The notes: generated by a model not told the origin, from the sequence alone. A stretch of DNA of 64,000 nucleotides from Dyadobacter frigoris (GCF_005280585.1 NZ_SZVO01000001.1:496001-560000), one strand, 5' to 3'. Positions 14,856 to 23,319 are shown, numbered from the stretch's first letter. Made by a program: numbers and translations.

Positions 14856-16664
14856 ATGGCGAAAAAATCTAGTCGTACAGTTAAAGCTAAGTCTCTTAAA
14901 GCTAAAACTAAAAAATCAAGTCCTGCCGTATTAACCGACCAACAAAAGGAGCAGAATCTTCAGGAACGAGAAATAAGAAGTCTGATGTTAAACATGGGAT
15001 TTTCCAGAGTTTCTAGGGTCGATGGTAAGGAATTTATTTACGACGGAAGAACTTCTGAACTAGATGACATTTTTTATTATGAAAACGTAATCGTTTTAAC
15101 AGAATATACTATATCAAAATCGGTATCTAGTCATTTGATTAATAAAAAGATCATTTATGATAAAATTACAGATGATCCATATAGTTTCATCCAATTTTTG
15201 TTAGAACATAGTCAGTTCAAAGAATTTAAAGAAGATATTACAACTAACTTACTGTCAAAATATTCTTTAAGACAATTACAAGTAAAAGTAATATATGTAT
15301 CAAAGTATCAAGTCGCCGATGAGCACAAAGGATTGATTCAAAATATTAAGTACTTTGATTATCCTATTTTTAAATACTTTGAAAAAGTTGCCAAAATAAT
15401 CAAAAAGACAGCAAAGTATGAATTTTTTGATTTTCTAGAAATTAGCTTTTCGAAAATTGGAAATAATATAAACTCTACTTCCACAGGTGCAAGTGAAGAT
15501 TTTTCTGGTCATATACTTCCCGAAGAGCATTCTTCTTTTGAAGAAGGTTATAAGTTGGTATCATTTTACATTGATGCTCAATCCTTACTTAAACGAGCAT
15601 TTGTTTTAAGGAATGAAGGCTGGCGTGATTCCTCAAATGTTGGACATTACCAAAGGATGCTTAATCCAAAAAAAATGCGAAGTATGAGAAAATATTTACA
15701 CGAAGAACAAAGAGTATTCATAAATAATATAATAGTAACAATACCTATTGATAATATTAAACTAATAGATAGAGATGGGAAAGAGCTCATAGTTGACGAA
15801 AAAGGTCTTATAAAGAATTCCGAAGAAACGAAAGTTCAGCCAGCCTTAATTAAAATTGAAAATAAGAGTAATATCATAGGGATCATTGATGGACAACACC
15901 GATCTTATTCATATTATGAAGGTGACGATGCTTATGAAGCAACCATTTCTAAATTAAGGAAAATTCAAAATTTGCTAATTACGGGCATTTTATATCCAAA
16001 AAACGAAAATCAAGATAAACGCTTAAAATTTGAAGCAAAGTTATTCCTAGAGATTAATGCTAATCAAGCCGGCGCACCAACACACTTAAAGCAAGAAATT
16101 GAATCTCTTTTACATCCTTTTTCAATAATTTCAATTTCTAAATATATAATCAGCCAGTTAAATCTTGGAGGACCGTTAGGATCTTACTTTGAACAATATT
16201 CTTATGAAAGTTCAAAAATAAAAACATCATCTATAATTAGCTTTGGGTTGAGGCCACTCATAAAATTGGATGGAAACGATAGTATTTATAAAATTTGGAA
16301 TAATCCTGGCAAAGGCGAATTGAAAACAAAGATTGAAAATTTCGACCTGTTGCAAGAATATAAAAACTTTTGTGTGTCGGAAATAAGAAATATTTTCATT
16401 GCTTTTAAGGAAAATATTTCAAAGCAAAAATGGTCTATTGATAAGACAAATGACGATGCAATTTTAAATGTGACGACTATCAATGGAATGATTAACTGTC
16501 TCAGACTTTTAATAAAAAATGAAAGAAATGGAGATATTACTTTTTACAATTTAAAATTAAAGGAAATTGATAATTTCGACTTTAAAAAATATAAATCCAG
16601 CCAATATAGACAAATGGGACAGGATTTATTTGATGAGTACTTTTATGATCCTAACCAAATGTAG
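14856..16664 (+). CDS. DGQHR-domain protein with nuclease-like N-terminus
   Basis: 602 residues. After a Lys-rich tail (7-22), the N-terminal region has an ELDDIF...IVLTEYT pattern (68-85), like a PD-(D/E)xK core in which the last Lys is replaced (Glu83-Tyr-Thr). A long linker follows to about 230. The DGQHR domain (about 235-470) carries IIDGQHRSY at 343-351 and an EINANQAG motif. DGQHR proteins include DndB and DpdB of DNA phosphorothioation and 7-deazaguanine systems. The pairing with a methyltransferase suggests restriction or target-site control. Cleavage activity is uncertain because the predicted active site is degenerate. Confidence 0.8.
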   Translation: MAKKSSRTVKAKSLKAKTKKSSPAVLTDQQKEQNLQEREIRSLMLNMGFSRVSRVDGKEFIYDGRTSELDDIFYYENVIVLTEYTISKSVSSHLINKKIIYDKITDDPYSFIQFLLEHSQFKEFKEDITTNLLSKYSLRQLQVKVIYVSKYQVADEHKGLIQNIKYFDYPIFKYFEKVAKIIKKTAKYEFFDFLEISFSKIGNNINSTSTGASEDFSGHILPEEHSSFEEGYKLVSFYIDAQSLLKRAFVLRNEGWRDSSNVGHYQRMLNPKKMRSMRKYLHEEQRVFINNIIVTIPIDNIKLIDRDGKELIVDEKGLIKNSEETKVQPALIKIENKSNIIGIIDGQHRSYSYYEGDDAYEATISKLRKIQNLLITGILYPKNENQDKRLKFEAKLFLEINANQAGAPTHLKQEIESLLHPFSIISISKYIISQLNLGGPLGSYFEQYSYESSKIKTSSIISFGLRPLIKLDGNDSIYKIWNNPGKGELKTKIENFDLLQEYKNFCVSEIRNIFIAFKENISKQKWSIDKTNDDAILNVTTINGMINCLRLLIKNERNGDITFYNLKLKEIDNFDFKKYKSSQYRQMGQDLFDEYFYDPNQM

Positions 16665-16715
16665 TCGACAAATAAGAAATTGATGCAAACAAAGAAGCCT
16701 TGATTAGATAGAGAA

Positions 16716-17309
16716 TCAAATCCAATCAACTTCCTCTCTCGGAATAAAAAATCCCTTAATACAATTAGGATTCCTGATACAAATTTGAATATGATTTTTT
16801 TCATGAAATCCAGCTCCTGGGTAGAGTTCGGCACCTTCAACAAAAACACCTCTTGCAGAATCAAAAGGTCTGAAATTATTAACTTGTTGAATACTGTGAA
16901 GATTTTCAATAACAGCACAATCCAGATTTCGTAAAACTAAATCCTTTGTTCCTTTCCCTGATCGGTTTACAGGTAGTTCTAGTTCAAATTTGGAAGCTGT
17001 TAATTCAAGACTTTGATACGAATATTGCACTAGCCTGAGATAGTCTGTATCCAGAAGATCTAAACAACTTTGAAGATCAATAACGGCACCAAGTACAGAC
17101 GGTTTTGTGATTTTAGTTTTTCCGGGAGGATTATTTGCAAAGTCCAAAGCTCGCTCAAAATTATTTTCCCAGAAGTAATATCCCTTTCCCAGCCAATCAT
17201 AATCGTTCTTACTGGAAACCATATTTTTCCTTCCGGAAACGATATCGTCCCGAACACTTTCGTCACATCCGTGAAATCCGATTAATAAACCTGGTCTTGA
17301 AGAGTACAT
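16716..17309 (-). CDS. Putative ADP-ribosyltransferase-fold protein
   Basis: 197 residues from the ATG at 17309 (a TTG one codon upstream is also open). The N-terminus has GFHGCDE (His13), followed by DYDWLGKGYYFWE (Tyr44/45) and RALDFA, the His...Tyr pattern of PARP/ART-like folds such as RES and DarT-related toxins. A third catalytic residue cannot be assigned with certainty; Glu in REEVDW near the C-terminus is one choice. A 55-residue gene ends 12 bases before it. It is convergent with the DGQHR gene. Toxin or DNA/protein-modifying role is inferred; I am only moderately sure of the fold. Confidence 0.6.
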   Translation of the reverse strand: MYSSRPGLLIGFHGCDESVRDDIVSGRKNMVSSKNDYDWLGKGYYFWENNFERALDFANNPPGKTKITKPSVLGAVIDLQSCLDLLDTDYLRLVQYSYQSLELTASKFELELPVNRSGKGTKDLVLRNLDCAVIENLHSIQQVNNFRPFDSARGVFVEGAELYPGAGFHEKNHIQICIRNPNCIKGFFIPREEVDWI

Positions 17310-17321
17310 CAAAAAACAGAT

Positions 17322-17489
17322 TTAGGAAATCTGTTTTTCTAAGACAGTTTGATTGGTTCCCTTAGGTACCAGAAGCTGAAAAACGCCAAGGTCTGTCAGA
17401 AACTTTTTAGCAGCTGTTTTTGATCCAACCACTTCTTTTCGCTGCTTGCGCAGAGCGCTTTCGAATGCTTTTATTTCTTTTCTGCTCAT
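17322..17489 (-). CDS. 55-residue protein upstream of the ART-like gene
   Basis: ATG at 17489, stop at 17322. It is basic (Lys/Arg-rich N-terminal helix RKEIKAFESALRKQRKEV) with a GSKTAAKKFLTDLGVFQ segment. Small proteins with a similar GS-x-AAx-FL...G-(I/V) segment are, to my memory, common just before this type of ART-like gene. Twelve bases separate it from that gene, so the two are co-transcribed. A partner or antitoxin role is possible. The upstream gap 17490-17607 shows nothing else. Confidence 0.65.
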   Translation of the reverse strand: MSRKEIKAFESALRKQRKEVVGSKTAAKKFLTDLGVFQLLVPKGTNQTVLEKQIS

Positions 17490-17618
17490 AGTGTATGGTT
17501 TAAAACTCTTAAAACAAAGATAATGAATAAACAGATATTTGAAGAAAATAAAATTTACGATGTGGTCCTTAAATCATTATAAATTAATCAAACCCACAAA
17601 AGCAATCCAACAAAAAAA

Positions 17619-17815
17619 GACCCGCGAAACCTCGCAGACCTCAATAATCAAAAACATACCCACCAAAGTTTTTACTCCTTCAACAACCAAACATCCGAAA
17701 TCTTCGAATTCTTCCGCCAGTTCAAATCAGATTCTTCCGGACCGTCGAAGGTTACAGAAATTTTGCCGTCCTGCGTGAGGGATAACGGGACGATCCATTC
17801 TTTGAAACAATTCTG
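17619..17815 (-). pseudogene. Duplicated 3' end of the glycoside-hydrolase gene, with terminator
   Basis: From 17621 to 17814 this matches 19729-19922 at a constant offset of 2108 bp, with about six mismatches and no gap. It codes the last ~47 residues of the GH protein up to the same stop codon (17672), ending in SDVWLLKE, and includes the hairpin terminator (17619-17640). The start and the rest of the gene are missing. It is a broken second copy, left by a duplication or by insertion of DNA between two copies. Confidence 0.9.
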
Positions 17816-17826
17816 CTCCCCGCTCT

Positions 17827-18234
17827 TTATTTTGTATCACTATTAAACGAAGACGTTAAATCCCTAAAAAATCGTTCGACAATGATCGAATCCCTTAGGT
17901 CGAAGTATTCATCATTAACTGAGTTACGGGCAGCATTCAAAATTACAATATCACGTTCTCGTCGATATTTAGTGATGCCTAATTTCCGTTTTAAAGCTGA
18001 CTCACACTCTTTTGAAACCGCAATTTCAATATTCGTAGCCATTCTTTCAGCAGTTTGCTGACTGACTGCCCTTTTTCCTTTTGTGTATGTCTTGATAATT
18101 GACTTCCTCATTCTAATTGCACTCTGGTGCTCCTTTACACAATAATCCTCATAAACTTTTTGAGCGATTGCTTGTTGAGACAAAAAAATAATTAAAAACA
18201 AGGAAAGTGCAAGAATTGTATTGAGCAGTCGCAT
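17827..18234 (-). CDS. Secreted hypothetical protein
   Basis: 135 residues with a clear signal peptide (MRLLNTILALSLFLIIFLSQQAIAQ, cleavage near residue 25). The mature part is helical and basic with two Cys (about 32 and 76). Family not recognised. It stops just before the truncated GH copy and is probably expressed from its own promoter. It lies inside the segment between the two copies of the GH gene end, so it may have moved with it. Confidence 0.7.
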   Translation of the reverse strand: MRLLNTILALSLFLIIFLSQQAIAQKVYEDYCVKEHQSAIRMRKSIIKTYTKGKRAVSQQTAERMATNIEIAVSKECESALKRKLGITKYRRERDIVILNAARNSVNDEYFDLRDSIIVERFFRDLTSSFNSDTK

Positions 18235-18334
18235 ATTTCAAATACTTAGTTATGAGTTTAATTATATGTAACACAAATTAAAGGAGAAAATCTCTAATTT
18301 GACCATAGTCCCCAGACCACCTCCAAGCCCCGCT

Positions 18335-18529
18335 GCCCAGGGAAGTAATCCCGCAAGAACCAGAAAGTATCAAATGGGAATTACAAAGTTTTTCAAAGAC
18401 ATTCCTTCAAATTTGGGTGTTTTAGGACTTATTATTGAAAATCTGGATGTTAAAGATAGTCATTCATGGAGATGGGATAATTCCAGAATAGGCACAAACT
18501 ACCATGCATTTTTTTTATACTCCAAATGA
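18335..18529 (+). pseudogene. DUF6934 remnant (C-terminal third)
   Basis: The frame encodes AQGSNPARTRKYQMGI... then a C-terminus NYHAFFLYSK. It aligns by eye with the end of the intact DUF6934 protein at 50867-51310 (KGSTHVRTRVYQIGI..., NYESFLLSKK). Upstream of about 18335 the translation is Pro-rich and unrelated, and no start fits, so the N-terminal two thirds are lost. A small gene follows 34 bases later, as at the intact locus. Confidence 0.7.
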
Positions 18530-18563
18530 TCGCTATCTTTAATAGTAACAAACCTATAAGTAT

Positions 18564-18716
18564 ATGGCAATTACCGTAACAAAAAGTAAAAGAAGCCTGA
18601 GCGCCAATCAAATTCTTAAATCCGCCGAACAAGCTTCAACAATAGAAAAGAAAATGGCTCAAATGAGAGAGACTTTGAAAAAACATCCTCTTCCATCAGA
18701 ATTGTTGCGTAAGTAA
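18564..18716 (+). CDS. 50-residue partner of a lost DUF6934 gene
   Basis: ATG at 18564, 50 residues, with a basic N-terminus and a helical middle rich in Lys and Gln. Its end LKKHPLPSELLRK resembles the end LKQHPIPGNMLQKQK of the 55-residue protein at 51340-51507, which follows an intact DUF6934 gene. Such small proteins regularly accompany DUF6934, as in toxin-antitoxin pairs, but a function has not been shown. It is retained here although its partner is broken. Confidence 0.6.
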   Translation: MAITVTKSKRSLSANQILKSAEQASTIEKKMAQMRETLKKHPLPSELLRK

Positions 18717-18728
18717 AAATTTTCCGCC

Positions 18729-19610
18729 TCACCAATCAACAAAACAAATCCCCAACCCCACCGTATTCTGCGCATGATTGTAATCGATCAGCGTTTCGCC
18801 GTAGCCGGTGGACATTTGTACGTGGCCTTTTAGGTGGTTGCGGATCTGGAATATCCAGTTTAGTTGCGCGCTGCCGCGGTTGAGTTTGTTGAAAGGATGC
18901 GTGGCTACGAGGTAAATCTGGTGTCTGGGGCGTCCGTAAACTACCGTCACTTCTCCTCTTCCGATATAATTCATGATCTGAGGGTTTTCATCGTCTTCAT
19001 CTTTCAACCTGATCCATGGGCGCAGGGTGATCTGCCAGTTTTTTCGCTCCATGCTGGTATGAAACATCACGCGGTTCCAGCTCCGTGAATGCGGAAGTTC
19101 CCGGCCGTTGGACTGATGATTGAAAGCTACACCGAGCGTCCGGCCTTCAAAACCCAGAAATTTGTAACGGATCGGGAAATTCAGGATCAGTTCGGGCTCA
19201 TAGTTCAGCTCGCGGAACGGTCTGGAAACACCGGTATTGTAAATTTGCCAATGGGCTTTTTGCGTGTAACCTGCCCACAAATCTCCTTTTCCCCAGAAAA
19301 TCTTTTGGAGTAATTTCACCTTGAAACTAACATGAAAACGAGCTTCATATTTATTATAATCCGTTGGCGTAGGAACACTATATGCAGGATTTTCGCTATG
19401 CGGCTGCCGGTTGGGATTGCTCGACCAACGGCCCAAAGAAAAATAAAAGGGTTTATAGGAAGTAAGCAGAAATGTGCCTTTGCGCGTTGAGTCTGCCAGT
19501 TCCCACCGTTCGGATATGCTTTTAATGCGAACCGACTGCTCAGCGATCGTCTGCGCGGAACTTTGACAAAAACTAAAAACCAGTAATACTAAAAAGTAAA
19601 TTCTCTTCAT
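18729..19610 (-). CDS. pldA: Outer-membrane phospholipase A1
   Basis: 293 residues with a signal peptide (cleavage near residue 20). The 12-stranded barrel family is shown by the catalytic stretch FNHQSNGRELPHSRSWNR with His, Ser and Asn in PldA spacing, and by aromatic strands throughout (YTQKAHWQIYNT, WQITLRPWIRL). It hydrolyses phospholipids in the outer leaflet of the outer membrane. It is read convergently with the small gene ending at 18716 and lies between the broken and intact GH gene ends. No calcium-binding residue can be assigned beyond the family pattern. Confidence 0.9.
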   Translation of the reverse strand: MKRIYFLVLLVFSFCQSSAQTIAEQSVRIKSISERWELADSTRKGTFLLTSYKPFYFSLGRWSSNPNRQPHSENPAYSVPTPTDYNKYEARFHVSFKVKLLQKIFWGKGDLWAGYTQKAHWQIYNTGVSRPFRELNYEPELILNFPIRYKFLGFEGRTLGVAFNHQSNGRELPHSRSWNRVMFHTSMERKNWQITLRPWIRLKDEDDENPQIMNYIGRGEVTVVYGRPRHQIYLVATHPFNKLNRGSAQLNWIFQIRNHLKGHVQMSTGYGETLIDYNHAQNTVGLGICFVDW

Positions 19611-19720
19611 GCGCGGTCCCGTTTATTTGACTTTGACAAACATAACTCATTATCTCCCCTAACATGCTGTTAGTTAAGCACTTTTTGTATTAAAAACCAG
19701 CATGGAATGCTCTCTCAAAC

Positions 19721-19748
19721 AAAAAAGGCCCGCGAAACCTCGCAGACC
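19721..19748 (-). terminator. Intrinsic terminator of the glycoside-hydrolase gene
   Basis: On the minus strand GGTCTGCGA (19740-19748) pairs with TCGCGGGCC (19727-19735) around loop GGTT, with two G-T pairs, then six Ts (19721-19726). The duplicated copy at 17619-17640 has the same hairpin. Confidence 0.8.
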
Positions 19749-19779
19749 TCAATAATCAAAAACATACCCACCAAAGTCT

Positions 19780-22158
19780 CTACTCCTTCAACAACCAAAC
19801 ATCCGAAATCTTAGAATTCTTCCGCCAGTTCAAATCAGATTCTTCCGGGCCGTCGAAGGTTACCGAAATTTTGCCGTCCTGCGTGAGGGATAACGGGACG
19901 ATCCATTCTTTGAAAGAATTCTCTTCCTTGTTGTATAGCTTTGGGGAAAGTCTTTGTCCGTCCACACGTAAAAGCGCCTCGCCATAGCCTGCCACGCGGA
20001 TGATGTAGCGCGCGCCCGGATCCAGGTTTACGTAATCAAGTGCCGGTTCTCTTTGGTAAAGCTGGGAAGAAAGTCGTTTTCTGCTTTTTCCACTATCCCA
20101 CCAGGCCACGTCGGTGGCATCGTCGGAAATGGTTTTTACACGCGGGCCTTTGGCTACGCTCGAAATATCGTCGTAATAACTTCCTTCGCCCGGATTTTCC
20201 CAGGTCGCTATACGTTTCAGCATCGCCAGCTGTTCTGCCGGCTCTTTTATCTTTTTTATTTTTTCAAATTCATCGTCCAGCCACCAGCGGTTGTTAAGCG
20301 GATAATCTACAAAATCCATCACCGCGCCGCGCTCCGGATTTCGTGGTTTATGTTTGGCCGAGCTCGTTTGCAAACCGATGGAAATGTACAAGGCATCGCT
20401 CAGGTCTTCGATGTGTTTGCGGATATCTCTGGCAATCGGCTCGGTATCGGCTTTGTTAACAATCGCCAGTGCCTGATCCATGGATTTTGTGATGGTCTGA
20501 TTATCTGCTTTGGCCAGGATTTCGTTGGCTTGTTTTTCCAGTTCCTGCTCATTGATCAGGCGCAGGCGGGTATATTCGTCGTAATATCCTCTCAGCAAAA
20601 GCATTTGCCAGCGCCAGTTATCTTTCAATTTTGGATTGGTACTTTCCAGGTTTTTCCAGAACTGGTATGTCATTTCAACGCCACCGTTTTCAGCCAGAGA
20701 ACCTTTCCAGTTTTGTTCCAGCGCTTCAATGCCACTGGCTACGGCATTATCAATATTTTTCCCGAAGAAAAAACCGGCATATTCTTTTAATATCTGGTGC
20801 ACATCTTTTTTGACATCCCAGGCACGCATGCTCCACAAAACCTTGTTCACATCATCATGGCTGCCATCGGAATAGGACATAAAACCATCGGTGAAGGGCG
20901 CGTATTTTTCATGGATTTTGGCAAAAGCATAAGGCCGCGGATTCACCGATTCCCTGCCGAGCGTCAAAGCAAAAGCCTGATCATACTTTTCCACCGGAAA
21001 TTCGCAGCGGATGGCGTGGGTAATGTCGGGATATTCGCGGTGCTGATATTGTTTAGGAAGCCGGTAGCGGGTTTCAGCCATAGGCGGACTGCCCGGTCCG
21101 GATACCACGCCCTGAAGCCAGGTTGGTTTTTCCGTTTCAATATATTTGTAAAAATAATCGATCTGCTCCACGCTGAATCCCTGCAACGAAATCCACATTT
21201 TGGCATTCGGATGATATTTCACCAACCGACTTTGCAGCTCTTTCAAAAACGGCATAACGTCCGACGGTTCATTTTCTCCGGGATCACCGCCGGGGAAAAA
21301 TATATGATCAAGACGCGGCGCTCTTTTATAAAACTCCTCATGCATTTCAATTTCTGCTTTCCGTTTGGCCTCATCTTTCAGATTGAAAGTAGCCGGCGTC
21401 CAAACCCAGTAATCCATGTCATATTTCTGGCACATTTCACTCATTCTGATCCGCATTTCAGCAGAAGGAATTTTAAAATGCGGACTTGGCGCTTCGCCTT
21501 CCTGAAAAGGAATTCCCTCAATAGCGTTGGTGCCGAAAATCGCCAGTTCACGGATGTACTGATCAAATTGTCCGGTTGTCCAGGCATCATACGTATTGGC
21601 TGTGGTCCGGTAACCCAACTGATGGCCGCGGATCGGATAATCGGGCGAAGTGGCAAAATCAGCTTTTTCATCCAGTTGAAGTATATTTTTATCCATGCTC
21701 AAATTCCGCAGCAACCATCCCGAGCCGAATAAAATTCCACGGGAATCCGCACCGATGATCCAGATAATATTTCCTTTTTCAGAAGTTTCTGTGACAATCC
21801 GGTAACCTTCTTTTTTAAATTCAGGATTTTCACCAGTCCGTTTTGAAGGAGCCGGTTTTCCAAATAATTCAGTATCGGTTGATAAAACAAGGGCAATTGT
21901 CGGTACTCCGGCTTTCGGCCAGACGGCAGCATTTTTCAAACCAAAACCTGTTCTTTTTGCTATTTCTTCGGAAAGTACCGTCGCCGCAGTTTCCTTCATC
22001 GGAGACGGAATAGCCGGAGAAACCATCAAAACTGCATTTTTAAGATTTACAGTCTGGGCATATAAGGCATGGGCAAAACCGGAAACAAGCAGCACAAGGC
22101 AAATGGCTGACCATTTGAAAGTCGGCAGGAAACTGTAAGATTGAATTTTTGAACGCAT
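19780..22158 (-). CDS. Secreted glycoside hydrolase-like protein (GH20b2-type N-terminus)
   Basis: 792 residues from the ATG at 22158, which gives a good signal peptide (SAICLVLLVSGFAHALYAQ); an upstream ATG at 22206 would add 16 residues. After a GH20b2-like domain (about 35-165) come YPIRGHQLGYR and a barrel-like region with WVWTPATFN, LDHIFFPGGDPGENEP and YHPNAKMWISLQG. These features recall alpha-glucuronidase (GH67/GH115-like) proteins, but I cannot name the family. The C-terminal ~130 residues resemble a carbohydrate-binding domain ending in SDVWLLKE. Its 3' end is duplicated at 17619-17815. Substrate is unknown; plant glycan is plausible. Confidence 0.75.
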   Translation of the reverse strand: MRSKIQSYSFLPTFKWSAICLVLLVSGFAHALYAQTVNLKNAVLMVSPAIPSPMKETAATVLSEEIAKRTGFGLKNAAVWPKAGVPTIALVLSTDTELFGKPAPSKRTGENPEFKKEGYRIVTETSEKGNIIWIIGADSRGILFGSGWLLRNLSMDKNILQLDEKADFATSPDYPIRGHQLGYRTTANTYDAWTTGQFDQYIRELAIFGTNAIEGIPFQEGEAPSPHFKIPSAEMRIRMSEMCQKYDMDYWVWTPATFNLKDEAKRKAEIEMHEEFYKRAPRLDHIFFPGGDPGENEPSDVMPFLKELQSRLVKYHPNAKMWISLQGFSVEQIDYFYKYIETEKPTWLQGVVSGPGSPPMAETRYRLPKQYQHREYPDITHAIRCEFPVEKYDQAFALTLGRESVNPRPYAFAKIHEKYAPFTDGFMSYSDGSHDDVNKVLWSMRAWDVKKDVHQILKEYAGFFFGKNIDNAVASGIEALEQNWKGSLAENGGVEMTYQFWKNLESTNPKLKDNWRWQMLLLRGYYDEYTRLRLINEQELEKQANEILAKADNQTITKSMDQALAIVNKADTEPIARDIRKHIEDLSDALYISIGLQTSSAKHKPRNPERGAVMDFVDYPLNNRWWLDDEFEKIKKIKEPAEQLAMLKRIATWENPGEGSYYDDISSVAKGPRVKTISDDATDVAWWDSGKSRKRLSSQLYQREPALDYVNLDPGARYIIRVAGYGEALLRVDGQRLSPKLYNKEENSFKEWIVPLSLTQDGKISVTFDGPEESDLNWRKNSKISDVWLLKE

Positions 22159-22252
22159 AAAAAAGAAATACTTCCGTGGCAAATTACTTTCCACTATATA
22201 CTTCAAATTTATCGATTAAGGCCAGTTCAAAATTTTCATTCTGCTATAACAC

Positions 22253-22286
22253 AAAACGGGACTACCTGAAAAAGTGGTCCCGTTTT
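22253..22286 (-). terminator. Intrinsic terminator behind the qorB-like gene
   Basis: A perfect 10-bp stem (22253-22262 with 22277-22286) rich in GC at its tip and ending in four Ts on either strand. It separates the oxidoreductase stop (22305) from the start region of the next minus gene. Confidence 0.75.
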
Positions 22287-22304
22287 TATAAGTTTTTTGA
22301 AATA

Positions 22305-23186
22305 TTATGCTTTCCCGTAAACGCCTGTCAGATACTGCTCAACCGTTGCAGGTTTTCTGCCCAGAATATTTTCCAATTCACCATTTGTTGCTTCAAATTC
22401 TCCCAAACCAATTGCCTGACTGAAACCGGCAACAAGTCCCGCAATTTCCGCAGGAGCGCCCGCGTTCGTCAACGTCGAAATAAATTCAGAAACGGGTGGA
22501 TTGACATAAGAAATTGTTTCGCCTGTAACATTTGAAATGATCGCAGCAATTTCATTAAAGCTAATCGCTTCGGAACCGGCCAGTTCGATTGACTGATTGT
22601 CAAATTTGCCGGTTTCATCCAGTAAAATATTCGCACCTGTTTCCGCGAAATCTTCTCTTGTGGCAAAAGCAGTTTTCCCTTCACCCGCAGGCAAATAAAT
22701 GGTTTTGCTTTGCAGAAGATGCTCACCCGCAAACATTGGGATAATATCCGCGTATAAACCGTGTTGTAAAATCGTGTAGGTAACTCCAGACGCCTTCAAT
22801 ACTTTTTCGGTATACAGATGACTTTCCGCAATAAATCCAATCGGGGAATCGGTTGCTTCGGTTTTGCGCTGAAAACTGGTGTAAAGAATTTGTTTTACGC
22901 CCGCCTGCTTCGCTGCGGTAATAACTTTTTCATGCTGCTCGCCACGATTATGAGCCAATCCTGAAACCAGATATACTTTATCAATTCCTTCAAATGCGTT
23001 CAAAAGTGCTTCACTGTTATCATAGTCACCCACATGGATAGTGACGCCTTTTGCTTTAAATCCTTCTGCTTTTGCTGCATCGCGCACGAGGATATTAATG
23101 TTGGAAGCGTCTGTTTTTCCTAAAAGGAATTCTGTTACGGCTGCGCCTAAATGTCCGGTTGCACCGGTTACCAAAATCTTGCTCAT
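22305..23186 (-). CDS. qorB: SDR/NmrA-family NAD(P)H:quinone oxidoreductase
   Basis: 293 residues. The Rossmann nucleotide motif GATGHLG is at 8-14, followed by the NmrA-like fold (VYLVSGLAHNRGEQH, YTSFQRKTEA, ILQHGLY). The size and layout match QorB-type atypical SDR proteins, which reduce quinones or act as redox sensors. Read divergently from an HxlR regulator (23320), with inverted repeats between. In other bacteria QorR, an HxlR-type protein, represses qorB, so this pairing is very likely the same. No substrate is shown by the sequence. Confidence 0.85.
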   Translation of the reverse strand: MSKILVTGATGHLGAAVTEFLLGKTDASNINILVRDAAKAEGFKAKGVTIHVGDYDNSEALLNAFEGIDKVYLVSGLAHNRGEQHEKVITAAKQAGVKQILYTSFQRKTEATDSPIGFIAESHLYTEKVLKASGVTYTILQHGLYADIIPMFAGEHLLQSKTIYLPAGEGKTAFATREDFAETGANILLDETGKFDNQSIELAGSEAISFNEIAAIISNVTGETISYVNPPVSEFISTLTNAGAPAEIAGLVAGFSQAIGLGEFEATNGELENILGRKPATVEQYLTGVYGKA

Positions 23187-23210
23187 ATGTTTTTTTATAT
23201 TTTAATTCAA

Positions 23211-23296
23211 TAGTTACTTTTGTATAGTTAAAGGTAAATAGTAACTTAACATAACACAAGAAGGCACGAAAAAATCAATTACTTACTTTGAAGTAA
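23211..23296. promoter_or_regulatory. AGTTACT-type operator pair and promoters between qorB and hxlR
   Basis: AGTTACTTT (23212-23220) is inverted as AGTAACTT (23240-23247). A second palindrome TTACTT-TG-AAGTAA spans 23283-23296. A TACTTTTG at 23215-23222 fits the -7 element for the plus-strand gene, and TAAAGGTA (23229-23236), the minus-strand TACCTTTA, fits the qorB promoter. The operators overlap both, which suggests repression of both genes by the HxlR protein. Confidence 0.6.
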
Positions 23297-23319
23297 CTAA
23301 TACTGAATATCAGTCAATT

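Noticed and set aside
17539..17778. 79-codon plus-strand frame
   Set aside because: It overlaps the duplicated GH gene end, which explains the sequence on the other strand.
18299..18334. Start of a 76-residue gene
   Set aside because: The Pro-rich beginning has no similarity to DUF6934 and begins with TTG; only the later part is homologous, so it is treated as a remnant.
20053..21732. Long plus-strand frames in the glycoside-hydrolase region
   Set aside because: They lie antisense to a gene with clear signal peptide and full-length family features; their products have no known domains.
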